The position numbers and the translations under genes were made by a program. A DNA stretch of 64,000 nt from Kitasatospora sp. DSM 101779 (GTDB lineage: Bacteria > Actinomycetota > Actinomycetes > Streptomycetales > Streptomycetaceae). Of the stretch, positions 37,790 through 46,285 are shown piece by piece. A model generated the notes under the pieces. The model saw only the letters and a list, made by a program, of their open reading frames with translations. It did not search any database and had not been told where the DNA came from. Every line of letters starts with the position of its first letter. The stretch's first letter is position 1. The stretch lies in assembly GCF_025655475.1 (NCBI RefSeq), contig NZ_JAHTIK010000001.1:2975734-3039733 (forward strand), in the 5' to 3' direction.

Positions 37790-39106
37790 TCAGAAGCCGC
37801 CGCCGAAGTCCCCTCCGCCGCCGAAGTCTCCGCCGCCACCGCCGTCGAAGCCGCCGAAGTCGTTCTGGTCGAAGTCCGCGCCGGAGTACTCGCCGCCCTC
37901 GGGGCCGCCCTGGTAGCCGTCGGCGCCCCAGGCGCTGCCGGGCGAGGCGAGCACCGAGCCGAGCACGGTGCCGGCCACCAGACCGGGCAGCATGCCCGAG
38001 CCGAAGTAGCCGCCGGCCCAGGGGCTGTAGGCGGGCCCGGCGTTCCAGTACGGCTCGCGGCCGTGCGCGGTGGGCACGGTGCGGACGTCCGGGTCCAGGC
38101 CGGAGCGCAGCCGCGCGGCGTCCTGCGCGCAGACGGGCACGCCGCGCGGCGCCCCGCCGGCCGGCGCCCAGTCGGCGTCCTCCACGGACGGGCCGTGCCG
38201 CGGGTCGAAGAAGCACGGCGGGCGGCGCTCGGGCAGCGGCCGCTTCTCGCGGCGGGCCGCGAGCACGGCCAGCGAGAACCGGCCGTCCTCCAGCGCCTCG
38301 GTCACCGGCCGGACGTCCTCCGGCCCGGCGGCCGCGTCCATTCGCTGCTTGGCCTGCTCGTAGGCGTCCAGCGCCCGGGTGTAGTCGGTGCGCTGCTCGT
38401 CGTCGGCGTCGGCCGCGCGGGGGTCGAAGTCGAGCCGGTCGAGCTCCTCGCCGAAGGCGGTGATGTCCTCGTCGACGACGGTGCGCAGCTGGGCGAGCTC
38501 GGTCCGGCGCTGCTCTTCCTTGCGCCGCTTGGCGCGCCGGAAGAGCAGCAGGACGCCGCCGCCGGCGAGGGCCAGCAGGACGAGCGGCACCACGATCGCG
38601 GCGGTGCTCACCCCGCCGGAGGCCACGCCGTGTCCACGGGTCTGCGGGGCGGCCTGGTCGACGAAGTCGTTCAGGGTGCCGTTGATGTCGTTCGGGTGGG
38701 CCCGGAAGGCGGCACCGGCGATCCGGTCGGCGGAGACCGGGGGCAGAGCCTGGCGGTCGGAGAACGCCTTGAACTGCTCGCCGCGCCAGATCGCGTACAC
38801 CCCGACGATGCCGACCTCGGCGCGCAGGTCGCCGGCGACCGTGGCGGCGGGGTACTGGTCGTTCGCCGGGACGACCGCGACGAAGATCGGCTTGCCGGTG
38901 TCGGCGATCTTCTTGGTGAGGTCGGCGGCCTGGGCCTCGGTGAAGCGTCCGGTCATCGACGGGTCGACGTAGACCTTGCCCTGCTTGAGGGCCGCCGCGG
39001 CGTCGGGCACCCCGGCCGCGGACGCCGCCGCCGGGGCGAGGAGCAGCAGCACGCCGGTCAGCAGCGCGGTGAGCGCGAGCGCCGGGCGGTGCAGGAGGGT
39101 TCTCAT
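37790..39106 (-). CDS. TPM-like membrane protein with Gly-rich tail
   Basis: The 438-residue protein has a signal peptide (ALALTALLTGVLLLLAPAAASAA), an extracytoplasmic domain (RFTEAQAADLTKKIADTGKPIFVAVVP), one membrane segment near residues 170-190 (STAAIVVPLVLLALAGGGVLLLF), then a charged cytoplasmic helical part and a Gly/Asp/Phe tail (FDGGGGGDFGGGG). This architecture resembles TPM/YgcG-type proteins, whose activity is not settled. GGAG precedes ATG 39106. It is divergent from the DMT-like gene. Confidence 0.75.
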   Translation of the reverse strand: MRTLLHRPALALTALLTGVLLLLAPAAASAAGVPDAAAALKQGKVYVDPSMTGRFTEAQAADLTKKIADTGKPIFVAVVPANDQYPAATVAGDLRAEVGIVGVYAIWRGEQFKAFSDRQALPPVSADRIAGAAFRAHPNDINGTLNDFVDQAAPQTRGHGVASGGVSTAAIVVPLVLLALAGGGVLLLFRRAKRRKEEQRRTELAQLRTVVDEDITAFGEELDRLDFDPRAADADDEQRTDYTRALDAYEQAKQRMDAAAGPEDVRPVTEALEDGRFSLAVLAARREKRPLPERRPPCFFDPRHGPSVEDADWAPAGGAPRGVPVCAQDAARLRSGLDPDVRTVPTAHGREPYWNAGPAYSPWAGGYFGSGMLPGLVAGTVLGSVLASPGSAWGADGYQGGPEGGEYSGADFDQNDFGGFDGGGGGDFGGGGDFGGGF

Positions 39107-39289
39107 GTCTCCGACGCTACCGCCCCGGCGGGTGCTCCCCCTCCTGCGGTCGCACGGCAGGCGCCCGGATCTGCACCCCCGGTCTGATCCCGCCCCCGCC
39201 GACCGGCCGGAACACCCCCCGGTGGGAACGGGCTGCGCCGCGGACCCGGCATAGTGGTGCCTGCCAGCCCGCTCATGATCGGAGCCCCA

Positions 39290-40210
39290 GTGTTCATCGG
39301 TCTCGTCACCGCCGTCGCGGCATCCGCCTGCTACGGCACCGGCTCCGTCCTGCAGGCGCTCGGCGCCCGGCGCTCGGCGCGCGAGGAGGCGGCCCGGTCC
39401 GAGGGCGGGGTGTCGCTGACCGAGCACGGCGGTCCGAGCCTGTCGTCGACCGCGAAGGCGGCCGTGACCTGGGAGTTCATCCTCGGCACGGTGCTGGACT
39501 TCGTCGGATTCGGCCTGGGTGCGCTGGCGGCCCGGCTGCTGCCGCTGTTCCTCTCCCAGACGATCATCAGCGCCAACCTGGTGATCACCGCCCTGCTCAG
39601 CGTCAAGTTGCTGGGGCTGCGGCTCAAGCAGCTGGAATGGGTGTCGATCGGCGTGCTGTGCGGGGCCCTGGTGATGCTGGCCGTGGCGGCCGGGCCCGAG
39701 GGCGGCCACGTGGTCGCGCGGGCGGTGCACTGGTGGCTGCTGGCGGTGACGGTGGTGCTGATCGCGGGCGGCAGCCTGCTGGTGCGGCGGATGGGGCGCA
39801 GCGGGGCGATCGTGGCGGGCCTGCTGTCGGGCCTCGGCTTCGGCGCGCTGGGCATCGGCGTGCGGATCCTGGACGGCGTCGACCCGTTCGACCTGGTGGC
39901 GCTGGTGTCGGACCCGGCCCTGTACACCATCCTGGTCGGCGGCCTCGGCGGGATGTACCTGCACACGGTGGCCCTGCAGGTCGGCTCGGTGAACGGGGCG
40001 ACCGCCGCGCTGGTGGTCGGCGAGACGGTGGTGCCGGGCGCGGTCGGGGTGATCTGGCTGGGCGACTCCTCGCGGGACGGCCTGGGCTGGCTGGCCGCGA
40101 TCGGCTTCGTCCTGGCGGTGGTGAGCGCGGTCGGCGTCGCCTGGTTCGGCGAGGACGAGGGTGCCCTCCACGGCGTCGAACCCCACCAGCCCGAGCTCGC
40201 CGAGCGCTGA
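39290..40210 (+). CDS. DMT-like integral membrane protein
   Basis: The 306-residue protein has about nine hydrophobic segments and resembles drug/metabolite transporter or NIPA-like proteins (GLVTAVAASACYGTGSVLQALGA, LSQTIISANLVITALLSV, GETVVPGAVGVIWLGD). Substrate unknown. GTG 39290 is chosen because GGAG lies six bases upstream; ATG 39275 is possible. It is convergent with mutM over a repeat element. Confidence 0.75.
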   Translation: MFIGLVTAVAASACYGTGSVLQALGARRSAREEAARSEGGVSLTEHGGPSLSSTAKAAVTWEFILGTVLDFVGFGLGALAARLLPLFLSQTIISANLVITALLSVKLLGLRLKQLEWVSIGVLCGALVMLAVAAGPEGGHVVARAVHWWLLAVTVVLIAGGSLLVRRMGRSGAIVAGLLSGLGFGALGIGVRILDGVDPFDLVALVSDPALYTILVGGLGGMYLHTVALQVGSVNGATAALVVGETVVPGAVGVIWLGDSSRDGLGWLAAIGFVLAVVSAVGVAWFGEDEGALHGVEPHQPELAER

Positions 40211-40234
40211 GCACTCCCCCCGGGGGCAGCACCC

Positions 40235-40395
40235 CGGGGGGCAGCACCTCAGGGGCGCGTGGGGCCGCTCCCGGCCGAAGGCTGGGGGGGGAGAGCTGCG
40301 CAGTCCGGGATTGGGCACCGGTACGCAGTCGATCAGGCCCTGAGTCTCTACGGCGGCCCGCTCCCCCATTACGCAGTTCCCCGCGCCCCTGGCGG
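40235..40395. repeat. Dispersed hairpin repeat at a convergent gene end
   Basis: The left part (40235-40291) has GCAGCACCTCAGGGGCGCGT, then CGAAGGCTGGGGGG. The right part ends TACGCAGTTCCCCGCGCCCCT near 40372-40391, which is the complement of AGGGGCGCG...GGGG at the left, so the whole can fold. The left part recurs at 54801-54858. Such sequences are scattered through streptomycete genomes. It fills the spacer between the DMT-like gene and mutM. Confidence 0.7.
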
Positions 40396-40407
40396 TCTGC
40401 CGTGCAT

Positions 40408-41271
40408 CTACCGCTGACGCGGTACGGGCTGGCAGCGGGGGCAGAAGTAGCTGGAGCGGTTCATCCACGCGGCGCGGCGGATCGGTGTCCCGCAGCGGTG
40501 GCAGGGCGCGCCCTCGCGCCCGTAGGCGTCGAGGTCGCGGGCGAAGTAGCCGCTCTCGCCGTTCACGTTGACGTAGAGGCTGTCGAAGGTGGTGCCGCCG
40601 ACGGCGAGCGCCGCGTTCATCACGTCCCGGGCGTGGCCGAGGAGTTCGGCGGCGCGGGGGCGGGTGATGCCGGCGGTGGGCCGGTCGTAGTGGAGCTTGG
40701 CGCGCCAGAGCGACTCGTCGGCGTAGATGTTGCCGACGCCGCTGATCAGCGTCTGGTCGAGCAGGGCCCGCTTGACGGTCGTTCGCCGGGCCCGCAGTGC
40801 GGTGACGAAGGCGGCGTCGTCGAAGCGTCCGTCGAGCGGGTCGCGGGCGATGTGGGCGAGCGAGACGGGGGTGGCCTCCGGATCGCCGTCCTCGGCCTCC
40901 TCGACCGCGAGGCCGCCGAAGGTCCGCTGGTCGACGAAGCGCAGTTCGCGGCCGCCGTCCGTGAACCGGAACCGCACCCGCAGGTGGGTCTCGTCGGGGG
41001 CGGCCGGGTCCTGGACGAGCAGCTGTCCGCTCATGCCGAGGTGGCCGACCATCGAGTGGCCGGTGCCGGGGAGCGGCACCCAGAGGTACTTGCCGCGGCG
41101 GTGGGCCTCGCCGAAGGTGGTGCCGACGAGGCGGGCGGCGAAGTCCTGGCCGCCGGCGGTGTGCCGGCGGACCGAGCGCGGGTGCAGGACCTGCACCTCG
41201 GCGACGGTGCGGCCGGCCGTCCAGCGGGCCAGGCCGCGGCGGACCACCTCGACCTCGGGGAGCTCGGGCAT
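40408..41271 (-). CDS. mutM: Formamidopyrimidine-DNA glycosylase
   Basis: The 287-residue enzyme excises oxidised purines. After Met removal Pro1 and Glu2 are catalytic ([14 protein letters not shown]); the conserved [35 protein letters not shown] and the C-terminal zinc finger CHRCGTPI ... YFCPRCQP are present. It follows rnc after 10 bp. Confidence 0.96.
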   Translation of the reverse strand: MPELPEVEVVRRGLARWTAGRTVAEVQVLHPRSVRRHTAGGQDFAARLVGTTFGEAHRRGKYLWVPLPGTGHSMVGHLGMSGQLLVQDPAAPDETHLRVRFRFTDGGRELRFVDQRTFGGLAVEEAEDGDPEATPVSLAHIARDPLDGRFDDAAFVTALRARRTTVKRALLDQTLISGVGNIYADESLWRAKLHYDRPTAGITRPRAAELLGHARDVMNAALAVGGTTFDSLYVNVNGESGYFARDLDAYGREGAPCHRCGTPIRRAAWMNRSSYFCPRCQPVPRQR

Positions 41272-41281
41272 GCGGGCCGCC

Positions 41282-42058
41282 TCAGCCGGTGGTGTCGGGC
41301 GTGCTCTCGGCGTACTTGGCCTTGATGGCGCGCCACGCGCTCTCGGCGGCCTTCTGCTCGGCCTCCTTCTTCGAGCGGCCGCTGCCGTGCCCGAAGTCCT
41401 GGCCGGCGACGCGCGCGGCGGCGTCGAAGGTCTTCTCGTGGTCGGGGCCGGACTCGGAGACCACGTACTCCGGCACGCCGATGCCGACGGCGGCGGTGAG
41501 CTCCTGGAGGCTGGTCTTCCAGTCCAGGCCGGCGCCGAGCTGCGAGGACTCTTCGATCAGCGGGTCGAACAGCCGGTGGACGAACTCGGTGGCGGCGTCC
41601 AGGCCGCGGTCGAGGTAGACGGCGCCGATCACGGCCTCGACGGTGTCGGCGAGGATCGACGACTTGTCGCGGCCGCCGGTGCCTTCCTCGCCCTTGCCGA
41701 GGCGGATGAAGGTGCCGAGCTCCAGGCCGCGGCCGACCTCGGCGAGCGCGCGGGAGTTCACCACCGCGGCGCGGAGTTTGGCGAGCGTGCCCTCGGCGAC
41801 CTCCGGGTGGAGGCGGTAGAGGGTGTCGGTCACCACCAGGCCCAGCACCGAGTCGCCGAGGAACTCGAGGCGCTCGTTGGTGGGCAGCCCGCCGTTCTCG
41901 TACGCGTACGAGCGGTGGGTGAGGGCGCGTACCAGAAGGGCGCGCTCGAGCTCGTACCCGAGGCGCCCTTCCAGGACGTCGTATTCGGTCGAGGCCGGCC
42001 CGCCGCCCTTGCCCCCGTTCGAAGGGCCCGGCTTGCGGGAGGAGTTGCCGTCCGACAT
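41282..42058 (-). CDS. rnc: Ribonuclease III
   Basis: The 258-residue nuclease cuts double-stranded RNA. The signature [18 protein letters not shown] has the catalytic Glu/Asp, [15 protein letters not shown] a second acidic set, and the C-terminal part ([14 protein letters not shown] ... [16 protein letters not shown]) is a dsRNA-binding domain. ATG 42058 has GGGG upstream. It follows rpmF after 20 bp. In S. coelicolor rnc (absB) controls antibiotic production. Confidence 0.96.
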   Translation of the reverse strand: MSDGNSSRKPGPSNGGKGGGPASTEYDVLEGRLGYELERALLVRALTHRSYAYENGGLPTNERLEFLGDSVLGLVVTDTLYRLHPEVAEGTLAKLRAAVVNSRALAEVGRGLELGTFIRLGKGEEGTGGRDKSSILADTVEAVIGAVYLDRGLDAATEFVHRLFDPLIEESSQLGAGLDWKTSLQELTAAVGIGVPEYVVSESGPDHEKTFDAAARVAGQDFGHGSGRSKKEAEQKAAESAWRAIKAKYAESTPDTTG

Positions 42059-42078
42059 CGATCCGTGCACCCCGCCGA

Positions 42079-42252
42079 TCAGACCGAGAGGACCTGGCGA
42101 CGGTTGTACGTGCCGCAGCTCGGGCACGCGATGTGCGCGAGCTTCGGCTCGTGGCAGCGGTCGCACGCGACGAGCGCGGGCGCGACGGCCTTCCAGTTGG
42201 ACCGGCGGTGGCGCGTGTTGCTGCGCGACATCTTCCGCTTCGGAACAGCCAC
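42079..42252 (-). CDS. rpmF: 50S ribosomal protein L32
   Basis: The 57-residue protein reads [18 protein letters not shown] then [19 protein letters not shown] and [17 protein letters not shown]. The two C-x2-C pairs make this the zinc-binding form. GGAG precedes GTG 42252. It lies two bases after yceD and 20 before rnc, the usual yceD-rpmF-rnc order. Confidence 0.97.
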   Translation of the reverse strand: MAVPKRKMSRSNTRHRRSNWKAVAPALVACDRCHEPKLAHIACPSCGTYNRRQVLSV

Positions 42253-42254
42253 GG

Positions 42255-42899
42255 CTACTTCTCCTGGTTCTCGGCGAGACCCTCACGGGTGTCGCTGTTC
42301 TTGTTCTCGTCACCCTCGTCGCCGGGGGCGGCGGAGAGTCCCTGCAGAGCCGCCCACCGGGGGTCGACGGCGTCGTGGTGGTGGGCCGGGTCGTCGCTCA
42401 GGCGTGCCCCGCACTCGGGGCAGAGGCCCAGGCAGTCGTCCTGGCACACCGGCTGCAGCGGCAGTGCGAGCACCACCGCGTCACGCAGCACCGGCTGGAG
42501 GTCGAAGAAGTCGCCCTCCAGTCGGTAAGTCTCGTCCTCGGAGTCCTCGTCGAGGTCCTCCGTCCCGGCCGTCCGGGCGCGGTGGCGCTCGTCGGACTCC
42601 GGGTAGTAGTAGAGCTCCTGGAAGTCGACCTCCAGGTCGTCCTCCATCGGCTCCAGGCAGCGCACGCACTCGCCCTCGACGTGCGTCTCGGCGGTGCCGG
42701 TGACCAGCACGCCCTCGACGACCGACTCCAGGCGGAGCTCCAGGGAGATCCCGCTCTTCTCCGGCACCCCGATGACGTCCGCGATGCCCAGGCCCTGCGG
42801 GGCCTCCAGGGTCCGCGACACCGTGCGCATCGAGCCGGGGCGACGACCGAGTTCGTGCGTGTCGAACACGAGTGGGTCGCGGTGGTCGAGGCGGTTCAA
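42255..42899 (-). CDS. yceD: YceD (DUF177) family protein
   Basis: The 214-residue acidic protein has the conserved cysteine patterns of DUF177: [11 protein letters not shown] and [16 protein letters not shown]. The family is linked to 23S rRNA or ribosome assembly in plants and bacteria; the mechanism is not settled. TTG 42899 has AGGA five bases upstream. It precedes rpmF by two bases. Confidence 0.9.
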   Translation of the reverse strand: MNRLDHRDPLVFDTHELGRRPGSMRTVSRTLEAPQGLGIADVIGVPEKSGISLELRLESVVEGVLVTGTAETHVEGECVRCLEPMEDDLEVDFQELYYYPESDERHRARTAGTEDLDEDSEDETYRLEGDFFDLQPVLRDAVVLALPLQPVCQDDCLGLCPECGARLSDDPAHHHDAVDPRWAALQGLSAAPGDEGDENKNSDTREGLAENQEK

Positions 42900-43072
42900 G
42901 GTGTCCTGACTTCCTGGGGGGCGGTACGCATCCCTGCGTTCCGCGGATCCTTCTTCGGGGGTGTGCGTGGCCGGTGTGCGGGCACGCGACGGGGCCGGTG
43001 CGAACAGGCCGGAGTGGTCAGACTACCGGAGACTCGGGCCAGGCCCAAAGTCGGTGCCCGACCCTCCGTCCG

Positions 43073-44209
43073 TCAGCGGCCGCCGAGCTCCCTCAGCCGG
43101 GTCATGTCGATCATGCTGGTGTCGAAGAAGCTCGTCTCGTCCAGACCGGCCTGCTGCTGGTGCGGCAGCTGGGCCTGCGGCTGCTGCTGGTAGCCGTACT
43201 GGTTGCCGTACGGGTCGGCCTGGTAGCCCTGCTGCTGGTAGTAGCCGTCCGCCACGCCCTCCTGCCCCTGGTAGGCCGCGGCGGGCTGCTGGTAGCCGTA
43301 CTGGTTGCCGTACGGGTCGGCCTGGCCGCCCGCGGAGGGGTCGTAGCCGCCGCCGTACACGTCGGCGTACTGCGGGGCGCCCTGGTTGCCGTACGGGTCC
43401 TCGCCCGGGTTCTGCCAGCCGGCCGCGGCGGGCGTCTGGTCGGGCCAGGCCTGCTGCTGTGGCACCTCCTCGCGGTACCAGGGCTGCTCCTCGCCCTCGG
43501 TCGCGAAGCCGGCGGCGACCGCCTCGGCACGGTCCTTCTGCTGCTGGGCCTCGTCGGCGGCGGCCAGGTAGGCGCCGAGCTCGTCGATCGGCTTCTTGCC
43601 GAGCAGCTTGTCGCGGCCCTTGCCGACCGCCTCCAGGGTGGCGCCGAGCACCGCCTCCAGGGTGGCGAGCTTGGCGTCGACGTACTCGTCGGCCTCCGGG
43701 CTCGGGCTGACCCGCGGCTGGAACTCCTCGCCGTCCTCGCCCGTGCCGTCCTCCGGCTCGTACACGCCCGCGCCGCGCAGCTTCTGCCGGCCGCGGCCGA
43801 CCGCGCCGAGCGTCTTGGTCAGCACGACCTCGAAGTTGGCGAGCTTGGAGTCGACGTAGTCGTCGGCCTCGGCGCGCTTGGCCTCCACCTCGGCGCGGGC
43901 CTCGGCGAGGATCCGGTCCGCCTCCGCCCGGGCGCGCATCACGACCTCGGTGTCGGAGATGAGCGAGCCGCGCTCGTCGTGCGCCCCGCGGATGATCTCC
44001 TCGGCCTGGGCGTGCGCGTCCGCGACCATCTGCTGGTGGTCGGCGACCACCGACTGGGCCTGCGCGAGCTCGGCGGGCAGCGCGGCCTTCAGGTCGCGGA
44101 GCATGCCGACCAGGTCGGCCCGGTTCACCACGCACGACGCCGACATCGGCATGGCGCGGGCGTTCTCCACCGACGCGACGATCTCGTCCAGTTGCTGCTG
44201 CACGTCCAC
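43073..44209 (-). CDS. DivIVA-like coiled-coil protein with QY-rich tail
   Basis: The 378-residue protein is a streptomycete protein annotated as cell-division initiation or ATP-synthase-b-like. It has an N-terminal helix (MDVQQQLDEIVASVENARAM), a coiled coil with AEADRILAEARAEVEAKRAEA, and two related blocks: DDYVDSKLANFEVVLTKTL...GRGRQKLRG and DEYVDAKLATLEAVLGATL...GKGRDKLLG. The C-terminal third is Gln/Tyr/Gly/Pro-rich with repeats of DPYGNQYGYQQ, and ends TSMIDMTRLRELGGR. Ribosome site is weak (GGAAAG). It sits between coaD and yceD. Confidence 0.75.
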   Translation of the reverse strand: MDVQQQLDEIVASVENARAMPMSASCVVNRADLVGMLRDLKAALPAELAQAQSVVADHQQMVADAHAQAEEIIRGAHDERGSLISDTEVVMRARAEADRILAEARAEVEAKRAEADDYVDSKLANFEVVLTKTLGAVGRGRQKLRGAGVYEPEDGTGEDGEEFQPRVSPSPEADEYVDAKLATLEAVLGATLEAVGKGRDKLLGKKPIDELGAYLAAADEAQQQKDRAEAVAAGFATEGEEQPWYREEVPQQQAWPDQTPAAAGWQNPGEDPYGNQGAPQYADVYGGGYDPSAGGQADPYGNQYGYQQPAAAYQGQEGVADGYYQQQGYQADPYGNQYGYQQQPQAQLPHQQQAGLDETSFFDTSMIDMTRLRELGGR

Positions 44210-44435
44210 GGGCGCTTCTGTCTTTCCGTGTGCCGCCGGGGATCCTGGCGGAGGCAGGCCCCGGCGGCACAGAGTCGCCGCGGGGCAGGACTACAGACTG
44301 TACGGCCACAGGGGGCGCGGCTCACAACATCCGGCGCGGCCGGACCGTTCCGGCCGGCCGGGGGTTGTGACGGTTCGCCAGGATTGTCCGTTTCGGCCGC
44401 AGTCGTTCCGACCCGGGCGCGCCCCCCACCGCCGG

Positions 44436-44500
44436 CCGCTGCGCCCGGCGTCGTCAGCCGCTGCGCTCGGCGTCGTCAGCCGCTGCGCTCGGCGATCCGG
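44436..44500. repeat. 22-bp tandem triplication across the coaD stop
   Basis: The unit CCGCTGCGC(C/T)CGGCGTCGTCAG occurs at 44436-44457, 44458-44479 and, diverged at the end, from 44480. It duplicates the last codons (ERSG) and the TGA of coaD, so the coaD 3' end is followed by two copies of itself. Confidence 0.75.
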
Positions 44501-44961
44501 TCGACCAGCCGGCGGTGCACCGTCGCGGGCAGCAGGTGCGAGACGTCGCCGCCGAGCGAGGCCACCTCCTTGACCAGGGTCGAGGAGAGGAAGCTGTAGG
44601 TCGGCGACGTGGGCACGAAGAGCGTCTCGACACCCGTGAGCCCGTGGTTCATCTGGGCCATCTGCAGCTCGTAGTCGAAGTCGCTGACCGCCCGCAGGCC
44701 CTTGATGATCGCCGGGATGCCGCGCTCCCGACAGAAGTCGACCAGCAGGCCGTTGTGCGACTCGACCTGCACGTTCCCGAGCTTGGCGGTGGTCTCCTCG
44801 ATGAGCCCGATGCGCTCCTCGATGGTGAACATGCCCTGCTTGTTCTTGTTGATCAGGACGGCGACATGGACCACGTCGTAGAGCCGCGAGGCCCGCTCGA
44901 TGATGTCGAGGTGTCCGTTGGTGATGGGGTCGAAGGACCCCGGACAGACGGCGCGGCGCAT
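44476..44961 (-). CDS. coaD: Phosphopantetheine adenylyltransferase
   Basis: The 161-residue enzyme converts 4'-phosphopantetheine and ATP to dephospho-CoA. The nucleotide motif is SFDPITNGHLDI (TxGH), with KGLRAVSDFDYELQMAQMN and PTYSFLSSTLVKEVA. It follows rsmD after 30 bp, the conserved rsmD-coaD pair. Confidence 0.97.
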   Translation of the reverse strand: MRRAVCPGSFDPITNGHLDIIERASRLYDVVHVAVLINKNKQGMFTIEERIGLIEETTAKLGNVQVESHNGLLVDFCRERGIPAIIKGLRAVSDFDYELQMAQMNHGLTGVETLFVPTSPTYSFLSSTLVKEVASLGGDVSHLLPATVHRRLVDRIAERSG

Positions 44962-44991
44962 GTCGTGTGCTCCCTTGTGGGGTAACCGGTG

Positions 44992-45576
44992 CTACGAGTG
45001 TCGATCGGCCTCGTCGGCGGCGCGACCGTACCAGAGGGTGCCCTCGCCGTACCTGCGCGAGCGCAGCGCTTCGAAGCCCTCCGGCCAGCCGAACCCGCCA
45101 CCGCGGGTGCTGCGTTCCACGGTGACCAGAACGTCCTCCGCGATCCAGCCCCCTGCACGGAGTGTGATCAGCATCTCGCGCACCTGGTCGTCCGTCACCG
45201 AGTACGGCGGGTCCATGAACACCAGGTCGTACGGGGCCGCCGGGGCGGGCCCGGCGATCACCCGCTCGGCCCGGTCGGCGCGCACCTCGGCGCCCGGCAG
45301 GCCCAGGGTGCGCACGTTCTCCCGGATCACCCGGGCCGCGCTCGCGTCCGACTCCACCATCAGCGCGTGCTCCGCGCCGCGGGAGAGCGCCTCCAGGCCG
45401 ACCGCGCCGGACCCGCCGAACAGGTCGAGCATCCGCGCCCCGTGCACGGTGCCGCGCAGCGCCTCCAGCGTGGAGAACATCGCCTCCCGCGCCTTGTCGG
45501 AGGTGGGGCGGGTGGTCCGGCCGGGCGGTACGGCCAGCCGGCGGCCGCCGGCGGTGCCGGCGATGACGCGGGTCAT
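44992..45576 (-). CDS. rsmD: 16S rRNA (guanine966-N2)-methyltransferase RsmD
   Basis: The 194-residue enzyme has IAGTAGGRRLAVPPG, the SAM loop MLDLFGGSGAVGLEAL and the catalytic DPPY in VFMDPPYSVTDDQ. ATG 45576 is preceded by GAGGA at somewhat long spacing. It follows the hairpin at 45607-45639. Confidence 0.95.
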   Translation of the reverse strand: MTRVIAGTAGGRRLAVPPGRTTRPTSDKAREAMFSTLEALRGTVHGARMLDLFGGSGAVGLEALSRGAEHALMVESDASAARVIRENVRTLGLPGAEVRADRAERVIAGPAPAAPYDLVFMDPPYSVTDDQVREMLITLRAGGWIAEDVLVTVERSTRGGGFGWPEGFEALRSRRYGEGTLWYGRAADEADRHS

Positions 45577-45606
45577 GGGGTGCGCGGTCCTCTCGTGCCT
45601 GTCGCT

Positions 45607-45639
45607 GGGGAGCCCCGCCGGCGAGCGGCGGGGCTCCCC
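45607..45639. terminator. Hairpin upstream of rsmD
   Basis: Perfect 14-bp stem (45607-45620 with 45626-45639), loop GCGAG. It ends the transcript coming from recG and the 45669 gene, so rsmD-coaD may start their own. Confidence 0.85.
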
Positions 45640-45668
45640 CATTCAAGCGCGCCGCGCGGCCGGACGCG

Positions 45669-46181
45669 TCACTCGGCCGGTGCGGCCGACCCCAGCAGCG
45701 CCGGCGAGGCGAACCGCGACCAGGACAGGCAGCCGTCCGGCGGGCAGTGCTCGGGGCGGCGCGGGTCGTGGCCGAGCTCGCGGAGCTTGGTGCGGACGGA
45801 GTCCGGCGTGCGGCCATAGCGGGCGGCGATCCGGGCGATCGTCTCGCCGCCGTGGAAGCGGCGGACGAGCTCCTCCTCGTGCTGCGGCACCCAGGGGGCG
45901 CCGTGGCCCGGGTACAGCTCGCGCAGCACGTCGCGGTCGGGGATCGGCTCGGAGACGTCGGCGACGATCGCGAGGGCGCGCAGCGCCCGGTTGAGCGCGA
46001 TGCGCAGGCTGGCGACGTCCTCCACCGGCAGCCGGAGCCGGCCGGAGGCGAACGGGGTGGCGGCCGCCCCTTCGCGCCAGCCGTTCAGGGTGAGGGTGAC
46101 CTCGCGGTCGTCCTCGCTCGCGAGCTCGATCCGGAAGACCTTGTCGCCGAGCGGCAGCTCGTTGAGATGACGGAATGCCAT
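45669..46181 (-). CDS. Hypothetical protein with helix-turn-helix-like segment
   Basis: The 170-residue protein starts MAFRHLNELPLGDKVFRIEL; its first half looks like a beta domain (TLTLNGWREGAAATPFASGRLRLPVEDV). The second half has HEEELVRRFHGGETIARIAARYGRTPDSVRTKLRELGH, which reads as a helix-turn-helix. I do not know a function; DNA binding is inferred. It lies between recG and the hairpin before rsmD. Confidence 0.75.
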   Translation of the reverse strand: MAFRHLNELPLGDKVFRIELASEDDREVTLTLNGWREGAAATPFASGRLRLPVEDVASLRIALNRALRALAIVADVSEPIPDRDVLRELYPGHGAPWVPQHEEELVRRFHGGETIARIAARYGRTPDSVRTKLRELGHDPRRPEHCPPDGCLSWSRFASPALLGSAAPAE

Positions 46182-46285
46182 GGAGACCCCCAAGTGTCGT
46201 GCCGGGCAAGCATGTTGGGAGTGCGCCCGAACAACACCATTCTCCCTCCGGGCACTGACAGTCGCCGGGCCCCGGGGCCGGCCCG

